This document shows, one piece after another, positions 1-5,455 of a DNA stretch of 5,455 nt; positions within the stretch are counted from its first letter, which is position 1, and every line of letters starts with the position of its first letter. Below the pieces are notes generated by a model. That model was not told the origin of the DNA. It did no database searches and saw nothing but the letters and a program-made list of their open reading frames with translations. Source of the DNA: Gammaproteobacteria bacterium (lineage in GTDB: Bacteria > Pseudomonadota > Gammaproteobacteria > Arenicellales > Arenicellaceae); NCBI GenBank assembly GCA_003485905.1, contig DNHK01000439.1, forward strand, positions 1 to 5,455, written 5' to 3'. The position numbers were made by a program, and so were the translations under genes.

Positions 1-701
1 TGTCGATTGGCGGCAATCATTTGTTGCATGCGTTAAGACGCAATGTGGATTTGAATATACTGCTGTTCAATAACGAGATTTATGGTTTGACCAAAGGCCA
101 ATACTCACCTACTTCACGGGTTGGTACCCGATCGCCATCTAGTCCCGGCGGCTCGACAGATACGCCGTTGATTCCTGGTCAATTTGCGATTGGCGCGGGT
201 TCAAAATTTTATGCGCGAGCAATTGATACCGACAAAGTTGGATTGGGCGAAGTGTTAACCGCTTCACATGCGCACAAAGGCGCATCGATGATCGAGATTT
301 ATCAAAACTGCATCGTATATAACGATAATGTTTTTGGTGGCTTTACCGATAAAGAAAATGTCAAAAATTCCCAGCTAAAACTGGTTAATGGTGAACCGAT
401 GATATATGGGGCGGATCAAGATAAGGGTCTTGCTTTTGACATTAAAACGATGGCGCTTAAAGTGGTCGACCCGGCTAAACATGCTGATGAAATATTGGTG
501 CATGATGAAACCAATAAAGTAATCGCGCAGCTATTGCTTGGTATGCCAAGACCGGAGTTTCCGGTGGCGCTGGGTGTTATTTTTCGTCAAGAGAGCGATT
601 CGTTCGATAAGTCCTATTACAAGAATCATGTGAGTGGCATGAAACGCACCGGGTCGATTAAAGACGTGTTGCGTAAAACGACTACCTGGAAAGTGGACTA
701 G
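1..701 (+). CDS. korB: 2-oxoacid:ferredoxin oxidoreductase, beta subunit (KorB type), 5'-truncated by the window edge
   Basis: This is the thiamine-diphosphate-binding beta subunit of a two-subunit KorAB enzyme. The family oxidatively decarboxylates a 2-oxoacid, typically 2-oxoglutarate, to the acyl-CoA while reducing ferredoxin in the cytoplasm. The frame is open from base 3, so the real start lies to the left. The visible residues begin with SIGGNH, which in relatives directly follows the GDGD part of the ThDP motif. The second half of that motif is present as NNEIYGLTKGQYSPTS, and further conserved blocks are the GSKFYAR region and NCIVYNDNVF. About 230 residues are visible out of roughly 340 usual for the family, so about a third is missing; korA would be expected just upstream. 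The gene ends with TAG at 699-701 and faces a convergent gene. The family call is firm; 2-oxoglutarate as substrate is inferred from resemblance to the long aerobic-type KorB. A TTG at 21 is internal and not the true start. Confidence 0.9.
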   Translation, partial: SIGGNHLLHALRRNVDLNILLFNNEIYGLTKGQYSPTSRVGTRSPSSPGGSTDTPLIPGQFAIGAGSKFYARAIDTDKVGLGEVLTASHAHKGASMIEIYQNCIVYNDNVFGGFTDKENVKNSQLKLVNGEPMIYGADQDKGLAFDIKTMALKVVDPAKHADEILVHDETNKVIAQLLLGMPRPEFPVALGVIFRQESDSFDKSYYKNHVSGMKRTGSIKDVLRKTTTWKVD

Positions 702-733
702 TCGGGCCATTCTAGTAAATAGCTTACCTAGCT

Positions 734-801
734 AAAAAAACGTCGCCAAGCTTCTAGTTATCCATAGGGTAAGTGGATACTAATACGAAGCCGTGGCGAC
801 G
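734..801 (-). terminator. Intrinsic terminator of the minus-strand DUF6491-like gene
   Basis: A perfect 8-bp inverted repeat (cgtcgcca at 741-748, tggcgacg at 794-801) encloses a second stem (gcttc 750-754 with gaagc 787-791) and an inner 6-bp stem (tatcca 759-764 with tggata 774-779). Together they form one long interrupted hairpin. Read on the minus strand, the outer stem is followed directly by seven T (bases 740-734), the classical Rho-independent layout. It starts about 18 bases after the TAA of the minus-strand gene at 820. On the plus strand the hairpin is followed only by gtttac, so it would be a poor terminator for korB, although it may still slow convergent transcription. The inner loop is larger than in a textbook terminator. 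Confidence 0.75.
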
Positions 802-819
802 GTTTACAACTCTACTGCA

Positions 820-1314
820 TTAAATATTGCCGTCACTGGTTACCGCGTTAAGCGTTAGCGCTTGAGGCTGTACTGCTGTGCTAGCCGGTTTTGACTGGGT
901 TGCTTTGATTTGTGCCCTAACCGCTTTTTTATCTGCACGGCCATTCAGCTTGTAGATTTTCGCGATGGTTACCGGAATCGATAAGTTGTAGCGTTGTATT
1001 GGTCTAACAGAATCGAATCGAGCCAGAATCCGTGAGCCAGTCGACGAAAACGCAACATGCTGGGTGAATCTAAAATCGCGTTCTTCGCGGTTAAGTATCA
1101 ACAAATAAGACCGCCCCGGTGCAATGTCTACGATTATTGAGCGTGGGTCTACATAAGACCAACCGTCAATACCGTAGCGAAAGATGCCATCAACAGTTTC
1201 TAGATTGGGGAAGTGATATTTTTCTAGCCCAGTGGTGGAATTGGGCGCTGCAGTCGCTATGCTTGCTCCACAAAGTGATGCGATGAAACTAAATGCGATT
1301 AGTATGTATCTCAT
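820..1314 (-). CDS. Small exported protein, DUF6491-like, function unknown
   Basis: This is a 164-residue protein with a typical Sec signal peptide: basic start MRY, a hydrophobic stretch to about residue 19, and a probable cleavage site near ATAA (20-23). C15 does not sit in a proper lipobox, so a soluble periplasmic protein is more likely than a lipoprotein. The mature part contains GIDGWSYVDPRSIIV (48-62), a GRSYLL strand (67-72), a SRILARFDSV block (94-103) and an IPVTIAKIYKL segment (113-123). This order resembles the small proteobacterial DUF6491 family, whose role is unknown. Two cysteines I associate with that family around these blocks are absent, and the mature chain has no cysteine at all. 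The last 30 or so residues are low-complexity, rich in Ala, Thr, Gln and Ser, and probably disordered. The start is fixed by a perfect Shine-Dalgarno nine bases upstream. It is transcribed alone, divergent from the next gene and convergent with korB. The CDS is secure; the family assignment is from memory of motifs. Confidence 0.8.
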   Translation of the reverse strand: MRYILIAFSFIASLCGASIATAAPNSTTGLEKYHFPNLETVDGIFRYGIDGWSYVDPRSIIVDIAPGRSYLLILNREERDFRFTQHVAFSSTGSRILARFDSVRPIQRYNLSIPVTIAKIYKLNGRADKKAVRAQIKATQSKPASTAVQPQALTLNAVTSDGNI

Positions 1315-1323
1315 GGTGTTAAT

Positions 1324-1332
1324 ACCTCCTTA
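1324..1332 (-). promoter_or_regulatory. Strong Shine-Dalgarno of the DUF6491-like gene
   Basis: On the minus strand the bases read TAAGGAGGT, a perfect match to the 16S rRNA anti-Shine-Dalgarno, nine bases before the ATG at 1314-1312. It supports that start codon and suggests efficient translation. It is the only strong ribosome binding site in the window; the plus-strand genes have weak ones. Confidence 0.85.
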
Positions 1333-1373
1333 TTGATCACTAACCATCACACGTTCATCCTAGGCTGTAGCGC

Positions 1374-1388
1374 TGAACTTGAACTGAA
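1374..1388. repeat. Tandem 6-bp repeat (TGAACT x 2.5) in a divergent intergenic region
   Basis: TGAACT occurs twice in direct succession, followed by TGAA without its first T (TGAACT-TGAACT-GAA). It lies between the start of the minus-strand gene at 1314 and the probable ATG at 1440 of the plus-strand gene, where promoters for both must lie. It could be a regulator site or chance. I found no convincing -35/-10 pair on either strand in this 125-base region. Confidence 0.35.
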
Positions 1389-1439
1389 TACTTGTTACAG
1401 TTTGTTTATCGTTGGTTAACAGTTGAGTTGGTTGCCACA

Positions 1440-1889
1440 ATGCCGTTGTATAAAAAGTTTGGAAAGTACGGATTAGTGTGCCTCGCGCTGTTGTTTCTTG
1501 GTACCGGCGCACAGGCCGATGAGCCAGCTCTGTTTACTAGCGATGGCTGCTCGTTGTTTCCAGATGCCTCTTTTATTGGCGACAGCGACTGGTGCTCGTG
1601 TTGTTACATACACGATATTTCGTATTGGATGGGTGGAACGGCTGAGCAGCGCTTGGCCGAAGATGCTGCGTTAAAAGCGTGTGTTATTGAAAAAACAGCA
1701 AGTAAAACGTTAGCGTTTTTAATGTATCAAGGGGTTCGTGTAGGAGGCACGCCTTACCTAAATACGTCATTTCGATGGGGATATGGGTGGGAATACGCGC
1801 GTAAGTATCAGCCGCTCACCGCACTGGAGCAGTCGCAAGTCGACGCGCTAATAGCAGAAGACCCGCCTTCGGTAGCAATATGTAATTAG
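1440..1889 (+). CDS. Exported phospholipase A2-like protein with a CCxxHD motif
   Basis: From ATG 1440 this is 149 residues. An upstream in-frame TTG at 1392 would add 16 residues, but ATG 1440 gives a clean signal peptide: basic MPLYKKFGKYG, a hydrophobic core at about 12-20, and probable cleavage after AQA (24-26). No good Shine-Dalgarno is visible for either start. The mature protein has DGCSLFPD (35-42), CSCCYIHD (52-59), an Asp at 75 in a RLAED helix and C81. Cys-Cys-x-x-His-Asp is the active-site helix signature of the phospholipase A2 superfamily, in which the His activates water and the Asp helps bind calcium. An upstream DGC/PD loop could serve as the calcium loop. The later part, with GGTPY, FRWGYGWEYARKY (111-123) and a terminal Cys at 148, I recognise only as common to similar small proteobacterial exported proteins. 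Cysteines at 37, 52, 54, 55, 81 and 148 could form disulphides in the periplasm. Lipase activity is unproven. Confidence 0.75.
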   Translation: MPLYKKFGKYGLVCLALLFLGTGAQADEPALFTSDGCSLFPDASFIGDSDWCSCCYIHDISYWMGGTAEQRLAEDAALKACVIEKTASKTLAFLMYQGVRVGGTPYLNTSFRWGYGWEYARKYQPLTALEQSQVDALIAEDPPSVAICN

Positions 1890-1926
1890 CATTGGGTCGT
1901 TGTGATGCCGGACCAGTGGTGCGGCG

Positions 1927-2073
1927 ATGAATTGTTCTGCACACGATATATTCACGAAAATGCCTTGCAGGGAGCTTAATCGAACGCGTCAGTCTGATAT
2001 TCTTGCGTTCTGGATCGCACTTTCAATAGCGCTCTCAAAAGTACTCTCAATAGTGCTTAGAGCAACCGCCTAA
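1927..2073 (+). CDS. Candidate small ORF, 48 codons, hydrophobic tail with four-residue repeats (doubtful)
   Basis: An ATG at 1927 opens a frame of 48 codons ending in TAA at 2071-2073, in the gap between the phospholipase-like gene and the methyltransferase. The C-terminal half is hydrophobic (ILAFWIALSIALSKVLSIVL) and could be a single membrane helix. It contains the repeated unit [A/V]LS[I/K], encoded by the 12-base tandem repeat described separately. The first half is polar, with Cys at 3 and 14. There is no clear Shine-Dalgarno (only gtggtgcgg just before the ATG), and I know no family that matches. The repeat keeps codon phase, and several differences between copies are at third positions, which is mildly in favour of coding. 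Length alone could easily arise by chance. If real, it would be a small membrane peptide 31 bases ahead of the methyltransferase. Confidence 0.2.
   Translation: MNCSAHDIFTKMPCRELNRTRQSDILAFWIALSIALSKVLSIVLRATA
2017..2064 (+). repeat. 12-base tandem repeat, three good copies plus one decayed copy
   Basis: The copies are gcactttcaata (2017-2028), gcgctctcaaaa (2029-2040) and gtactctcaata (2041-2052), followed by the degenerate gtgcttagagca (2053-2064). Copies 1 and 3 agree at 10 of 12 positions, and copies 1-2 and 2-3 at 9 of 12. The array sits about 40-90 bases before the methyltransferase start, where a promoter or leader would be. The 12-base period is slightly more than one helical turn, so the copies could be tandem regulator sites. 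It is also exactly four codons, in frame with the candidate small ORF. Confidence 0.6.
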
Positions 2074-2104
2074 GTGCTACGGACTTTTTATAAAAATAAG
2101 ACAC

Positions 2105-2947
2105 ATGACGACACTTGCAAAACGAATAATACCGCGGGCACTTTTTTTCAAATTGGTTTGTTGGCGCGACAAGCTAAAGGCTTACGTGATGGGGCGGCCG
2201 TATAGAAAAGGTTCTAAATTTGCAGCTGAATGGCAGCCAAGCGAATTATTGTCTGACGGGCAGTTTTCGGGGCGGTCTACCTCCAACGCTAGTAATCCGC
2301 TCTGGGATTACTTTGAGGCTAATACAGAAGGTCCTGGGATATGGAAGTGGAAACATTATTTCGAGATTTATCATCGACACTTAGGCCGCTTTATTGGCAA
2401 AAAAGTGGATATGTTAGAGATTGGAATCTTTAGCGGTGGCAGTTTAGGTATGTGGAAGTCTTATTTTGGTTCCGGCTGTCATATTTATGGTGTAGATATT
2501 GAGGAAGCTTGCAAAGCTTATGAATCCGACAGTGTGTCGGTGTATATCGGTGATCAGGAAGATTCGGTATTTTGGGATAAGTTCATATCCGAGGTGCCGC
2601 ACATAGACGTGTTGATCGATGATGGCGGGCACACGCCAGAACAGCAAATGGTCACACTGGAAAAAATGTTACCGCGGATTCGGCCGGGTGGCGTATACAT
2701 TTGCGAAGATGTACATGCGATTAATCATCGTTTTGCAGCCTACGCGGCTGGATTGGTTAGCGAGCTAAATGCAATGGATTACTCGCGCCCTGGAATTGAA
2801 GACAATGTGAAAACTTCTACCTTTCAGTCTGAGTGTCATTCGATACATTTCTATCCGTTTTCTGTGGTCATAGAAAAACACGCAGAAGCTCAGCACGAAT
2901 TGCCAAATTTGCGACGCGGCACGCAGTGGCAGCCATTTTACGAGTAA
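2105..2947 (+). CDS. Class I SAM-dependent methyltransferase, TylF/MycF-like (sugar O-methyltransferase family)
   Basis: This 280-residue cytoplasmic enzyme is predicted to transfer a methyl group from S-adenosylmethionine, probably to a hydroxyl. The Rossmann fold shows motif I LEIGIFSGGS (104-113), the acidic end of strand 2 in YGVDIEE (D131), GDQED (149-153) and DVLIDDGGH (168-176), followed by the RIRPGGVYICEDVH strand and loop (191-204). The DDGGH pair with a later acidic residue matches the metal-binding pattern of the macrocin/mycinamicin O-methyltransferases (TylF, MycF) and related CmcI-like enzymes, which methylate sugar hydroxyls using magnesium. The first 65 residues are basic and variable, perhaps a substrate lid. 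The ATG at 2105 is the first in frame but has only a poor Shine-Dalgarno. The stop lies 19 bases before modA with no terminator between, so it probably heads the modABC transcript. The methyltransferase class is sure; the substrate is unknown and could be a glycan, a natural product or a small phenol. Confidence 0.85.
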   Translation: MTTLAKRIIPRALFFKLVCWRDKLKAYVMGRPYRKGSKFAAEWQPSELLSDGQFSGRSTSNASNPLWDYFEANTEGPGIWKWKHYFEIYHRHLGRFIGKKVDMLEIGIFSGGSLGMWKSYFGSGCHIYGVDIEEACKAYESDSVSVYIGDQEDSVFWDKFISEVPHIDVLIDDGGHTPEQQMVTLEKMLPRIRPGGVYICEDVHAINHRFAAYAAGLVSELNAMDYSRPGIEDNVKTSTFQSECHSIHFYPFSVVIEKHAEAQHELPNLRRGTQWQPFYE

Positions 2948-2966
2948 CGGGTTAGACATCAGGCTC

Positions 2967-3710
2967 ATGAGGTATCGATCTTTAGCGCAAGCATTGTTGA
3001 TACTGTCCATGGTCAGTGGCACAGCTATGGCAGAGACTGTGAATATTGCGGTCGCCAGCAATTTTGCCTCCGCTGCCAGGGCCATTATAAAGGCATACCC
3101 CAATAGCACCGAAGACCAGCTAAATGTGATTCCTGGGTCTACTGGCAAGCTGTATGCGCAAATCAAGAATGGAGCGCCGTTCGATCTTTTCTTTGCTGCA
3201 GATAGCAAACGGCCCGAGCTTTTGCATTCTGAAGGTTTTGTTATCGGTGGCGAGCCACACACTTATGCTCTAGGTAAGTTAGTGCTTTGGAGTCCGGCCC
3301 ATCGAGGGCTTATTTCTGTTACTGCGTTATTAGACGGAGACTTTCGATATATCGCCATCGCTAACCCGCGACTTGCCCCGTATGGAGATGCTGCCCGTCA
3401 GGCGCTTAGCGCACTTGGCTATTGGGATAGTCTACAAGGTCGATTGGTGATTGGCGAAAGTATTGGCCAAGCGTTTCAATATGTAGATAGCGGCAATGCG
3501 GAGTTAGGCTTGCTGGCTTTATCGCAGTTCTCTGGTAGCCATCGGGAATATTCAGGTGCTATCGGGCGAGTGCCGGACGATATTTATACTCCGATACAGC
3601 AGCAGGTTGTGATGCTTAGCGATAAGTCAGGTGCACGTGCATTTCTAGAGTTTGTGTCTTCGGGTATCGCCACAGATATCCTGCGGACCTATGGATACGG
3701 GGTGCCTTAA
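2967..3710 (+). CDS. modA: Molybdate ABC transporter, periplasmic substrate-binding protein
   Basis: ModA is the periplasmic receptor that binds molybdate (often also tungstate) and delivers it to ModB. It is 247 residues, the usual size. A signal peptide occupies residues 1-22 (MRYRSL start, hydrophobic core, cleavage after TAMA). Mature blocks typical of the family follow: VNIAVASNF (25-33) and [10 protein letters not shown] (57-66), which carry the oxyanion-binding Ser/Thr side chains, then PFDLFFAAD (71-79), [10 protein letters not shown] (131-140), [25 protein letters not shown] beginning at 163, and a C-terminal FLEFVSS helix. The tyrosine at 139 and the GESIGQ loop belong to the ligand site in relatives. 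The start is set by the signal peptide. The Shine-Dalgarno is weak (agg only three bases before the ATG), so translation may be coupled to the methyltransferase 19 bases upstream. The stop overlaps the modB start. Molybdate is inferred from the family and from modB and modC next door; tungstate-preferring TupA/WtpA proteins have different sequences. Confidence 0.95.
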   Translation: MRYRSLAQALLILSMVSGTAMAETVNIAVASNFASAARAIIKAYPNSTEDQLNVIPGSTGKLYAQIKNGAPFDLFFAADSKRPELLHSEGFVIGGEPHTYALGKLVLWSPAHRGLISVTALLDGDFRYIAIANPRLAPYGDAARQALSALGYWDSLQGRLVIGESIGQAFQYVDSGNAELGLLALSQFSGSHREYSGAIGRVPDDIYTPIQQQVVMLSDKSGARAFLEFVSSGIATDILRTYGYGVP

Positions 3711-4369
3711 TGCTGACGCCTGACGACATACAAGCGCTACTACTCACGCTTAAATTGGCAGCTGTTTCTACCGTGATATTGCTGCTTCTGGGCACGCCGT
3801 TGGCCTGGTGGTTGGCACATACACGCTGGCGTGCAAAATTCTTGATCGAATCAGTCATCGCATTGCCGTTGGTGTTGCCACCAACGGTGTTGGGGTTTTA
3901 TTTGTTGTTAGCGCTCGGTCCGAACGGAATTGCCGGTGGTAGCACGCTGGCGTTCACTTTTTATGGTTTGGTCATAGGTTCGGTGATTTATTCACTGCCG
4001 TTTGTGGTTCAGCCGCTGCAAGATGCATTTATAAGTGTCGGCCGTCGTCCCCTTGAAGTTGCCGCAACGTTGCGTACTTCGCCACTCATGGCATTTTTTA
4101 AAGTTGCGATGCCACTGGCTCGTCCAGGCTTTATAACCGCGGCTATCTTAGGGTTTGCACATACCTTGGGTGAATTCGGTGTTGTATTAATGATCGGCGG
4201 CAACATACCGGGTGAAACGCGTGTTGCGTCGATCGCGATTTACGATCATGTCGAGTCGTTGGAGTATGCACAGGCACACATACTGGCCGCAGTGCTTTTG
4301 ATCGTTTCGTTTGTCATGTTGGTTGCAGTATTTATTCTTAATCGTCGGTTCCGGACGGTGCGGCTGTGA
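3710..4369 (+). CDS. modB: Molybdate ABC transporter, permease
   Basis: ModB is the inner-membrane subunit, forming a homodimeric channel that receives molybdate from ModA and is driven by ModC. It is 219 residues, the normal ModB length. About five or six membrane segments are visible, at roughly 8-29, 45-70, 82-102, 135-162 and 190-210. The cytoplasmic EAA loop that docks into the ATPase is [20 protein letters not shown] (116-135). Its usual glycine is arginine here (R122), which I believe occurs in other proteobacterial ModB proteins and is not a sign of damage. The signature [23 protein letters not shown] near 168-190 is specific to the molybdate permeases. The ATG shares its A with the TAA of modA, and a ggggtg Shine-Dalgarno-like stretch inside modA lies five bases upstream. 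Its stop overlaps modC by four bases. Confidence 0.95.
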   Translation: MLTPDDIQALLLTLKLAAVSTVILLLLGTPLAWWLAHTRWRAKFLIESVIALPLVLPPTVLGFYLLLALGPNGIAGGSTLAFTFYGLVIGSVIYSLPFVVQPLQDAFISVGRRPLEVAATLRTSPLMAFFKVAMPLARPGFITAAILGFAHTLGEFGVVLMIGGNIPGETRVASIAIYDHVESLEYAQAHILAAVLLIVSFVMLVAVFILNRRFRTVRL

Positions 4370-5433
4370 GTATTGATCTACGATTTGATTTTCAGCAAGG
4401 GGGCTTTACTACCAAGCTGGCCCTTGAATTATCCAGTACCGGTATTACCGCTATCTTTGGTCCTTCCGGCAGCGGTAAAACCTCACTGTTGCGAGCAATT
4501 GCTGGTTTGGACCGGCACTCCGGATCTTTTGTTTCCGTGTCTGGGGCCGTTTGGCAAGACGGTAGTTTCTTTGTTCCGGTGCACCAACGGCCCTTAGGTG
4601 TCGTGTTTCAGGAAGCGAGTTTGTTTAACCATCTGGATGTTCAAGGGAACATAGAATTCGGACGCAAACGCGCCGGGTTGGAATTGGGCAAAAATCAAAT
4701 TAGTTCGATTATTGAAATGCTGGATTTGGAAAACTTGCTGCAACGACGGCCAAATAATTTGTCTGGTGGCGAGCTGCAGAGGGTGGCTCTGGCGCGCGCA
4801 CTGGCAGTTGAACCAAAGCTTTTGTTGCTCGACGAGCCGCTCGCTTCGTTGGATGAAAAGCGAAAAAATGAAATTCTGCCGTATTTGGAAATGCTGCATC
4901 GGGAATCAAACATACCAATGCTGTATGTGACCCATTCCTTGAATGAAGTATCTCGTCTGGCGGATCAGATGGCGGTGCTGGAAGATGGAGAAGTTGTTGC
5001 CAGCGGGACGGTCGCAGAGTTGTTTACGCGTATGGATTTGGTCATGGGGCAAGATGATCAGGCATCAACACTAATTGATACCGAAGTAGGGCAGCACGAT
5101 GATCAATTTGGCTTGTCGACTCTGGTTTGCGCTGGCGGAGAGTTTACTGTTGCGAAACTAGATGCGGCAATTGGAACAGCAGCCAGACTAAGAGTATTTG
5201 CGCGTGACGTCAGTGTTACGTTAAGCAAACAAGTGGATACCAGTATTCAAAACATTTTTGCAGCTGAAATGGTTGATTCCAAGTCGTTAGGTGAGGCCTA
5301 CGTATTGGTAAGCCTGAACTTTGCCGGACAAATATTGATTGCTCGGCTCACCCAGAAGTCATTTAGTGAGTTGGATTTGAAAACCGGTAAAAAGGTTTTT
5401 GCACAGGTTAAGAGTGTGGCGCTGGTTGCTTAG
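4366..5433 (+). CDS. modC: Molybdate ABC transporter, ATP-binding protein with C-terminal Mop/TOBE domain
   Basis: ModC is the cytoplasmic ATPase that powers molybdate uptake through ModB. It is 355 residues, close to the usual 350-360. In order it shows Walker A GPSGSGKT (32-39), the Q-loop glutamine in VFQE (Q82), the ABC signature LSGGE (132-136), Walker B LLLLDEP (152-158), the D-loop SLD (161-163) and the switch histidine H190 in VTHS, so the ATPase core is intact. A regulatory tail from about 290 begins [12 protein letters not shown], the start of a Mop-type TOBE domain that in ModC relatives can bind molybdate and is thought to sense intracellular levels. The start is GTG 4366 in a GTGA overlap with the modB stop, with ggacggtg as a weak Shine-Dalgarno. 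The gene ends with TAG at 5431-5433. Only 22 bases follow, so whether the operon continues cannot be seen. Confidence 0.95.
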   Translation: MSIDLRFDFQQGGFTTKLALELSSTGITAIFGPSGSGKTSLLRAIAGLDRHSGSFVSVSGAVWQDGSFFVPVHQRPLGVVFQEASLFNHLDVQGNIEFGRKRAGLELGKNQISSIIEMLDLENLLQRRPNNLSGGELQRVALARALAVEPKLLLLDEPLASLDEKRKNEILPYLEMLHRESNIPMLYVTHSLNEVSRLADQMAVLEDGEVVASGTVAELFTRMDLVMGQDDQASTLIDTEVGQHDDQFGLSTLVCAGGEFTVAKLDAAIGTAARLRVFARDVSVTLSKQVDTSIQNIFAAEMVDSKSLGEAYVLVSLNFAGQILIARLTQKSFSELDLKTGKKVFAQVKSVALVA

Positions 5434-5455
5434 ACTTTTAAATTGGCTCAGGCTG

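Noticed and set aside
734..806. The long imperfect hairpin considered as an integron attC site.
   Set aside because: No GTTRRRY/RYYYAAC core boxes at its ends and no cassette-like gene arrangement; the T7 tract and position after a stop codon fit a terminator.
1907..1925. Hairpin after the phospholipase-like gene (stem gccg-x-acc with ggt-x-cggc, three-base loop), considered as its terminator.
   Set aside because: One mismatch in the stem and no T-tract after it (gatgaattg follows), so an intrinsic terminator is not supported.
1905..1979. A 24-codon ORF (ATG 1905 to TAA 1979) overlapping the 48-codon candidate in another frame.
   Set aside because: Very short, no Shine-Dalgarno, no repeat or hydrophobic segment, no recognisable motif; expected by chance.
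2081..2100. tataaa at 2089-2094 as a -10 box for the methyltransferase gene.
   Set aside because: It is about ten bases from the ATG and has no -35 element at 16-18 bases, so it would leave almost no leader.
1890..2104. Search for a ModE-type operator upstream of the methyltransferase-mod operon.
   Set aside because: Only a loose cgatata half-site near 1944 is seen, with no matching inverted half at the right distance; control by ModE is not supported from this sequence.
2765..3262. Minus-strand open frame of 165 codons across the methyltransferase/modA junction.
   Set aside because: It lies antisense to two confidently identified genes and its product has no coherent domain; shadow of the coding strand.
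4594..4930. Several overlapping open frames on both strands inside modC.
   Set aside because: All fall within the ATPase core of modC (signature and Walker B region) and are by-products of its codon use.

Overview
The window looks like chromosomal DNA of a proteobacterium, most plausibly a marine or environmental gammaproteobacterium. This rests on a GC content judged by eye to be in the mid to upper 40s percent, ordinary proteobacterial Sec signal peptides, a proteobacterial-type modABC operon, and a small secreted protein resembling the DUF6491 family. The taxonomic guess is an inference, and no ribosomal RNA or other marker gene is present to test it. I see no insertion sequence, CRISPR array, tRNA, phage gene or integrase.

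Layout, left to right. (1) The 3' two thirds of korB, the ThDP-binding beta subunit of a 2-oxoacid (probably 2-oxoglutarate):ferredoxin oxidoreductase, enters from the left edge and ends at 701. (2) Facing it on the minus strand is a small secreted DUF6491-like protein (820-1314). It has a perfect Shine-Dalgarno and a good intrinsic terminator (hairpin plus T7) placed between the two convergent genes. (3) Divergent from that gene is a small exported protein with a phospholipase A2-like Cys-Cys-x-x-His-Asp motif (1440-1889). (4) A gap of about 215 bases holds a 12-base tandem repeat that lies in frame inside a short, unproven 48-codon ORF. (5) A TylF/MycF-like SAM-dependent O-methyltransferase (2105-2947) is followed after only 19 bases by a complete molybdate ABC transporter operon: modA (periplasmic binding protein), modB (permease) and modC (ATPase with a C-terminal Mop-type domain). 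modA/modB overlap by one base and modB/modC by four, so they are surely co-translated. The window ends 22 bases after modC.

How the genes work together: ModA captures molybdate (or tungstate) in the periplasm, ModB forms the membrane channel and ModC drives transport with ATP, feeding molybdenum cofactor synthesis. The methyltransferase is placed as the first gene of this transcription unit, but no functional link to molybdate is evident. The KorB, DUF6491-like and phospholipase-like genes are separate transcription units. The region reads mostly as ordinary chromosome. The parts most worth a second look are the repeat-bearing small ORF, the methyltransferase/mod linkage and the phospholipase-like exported protein.
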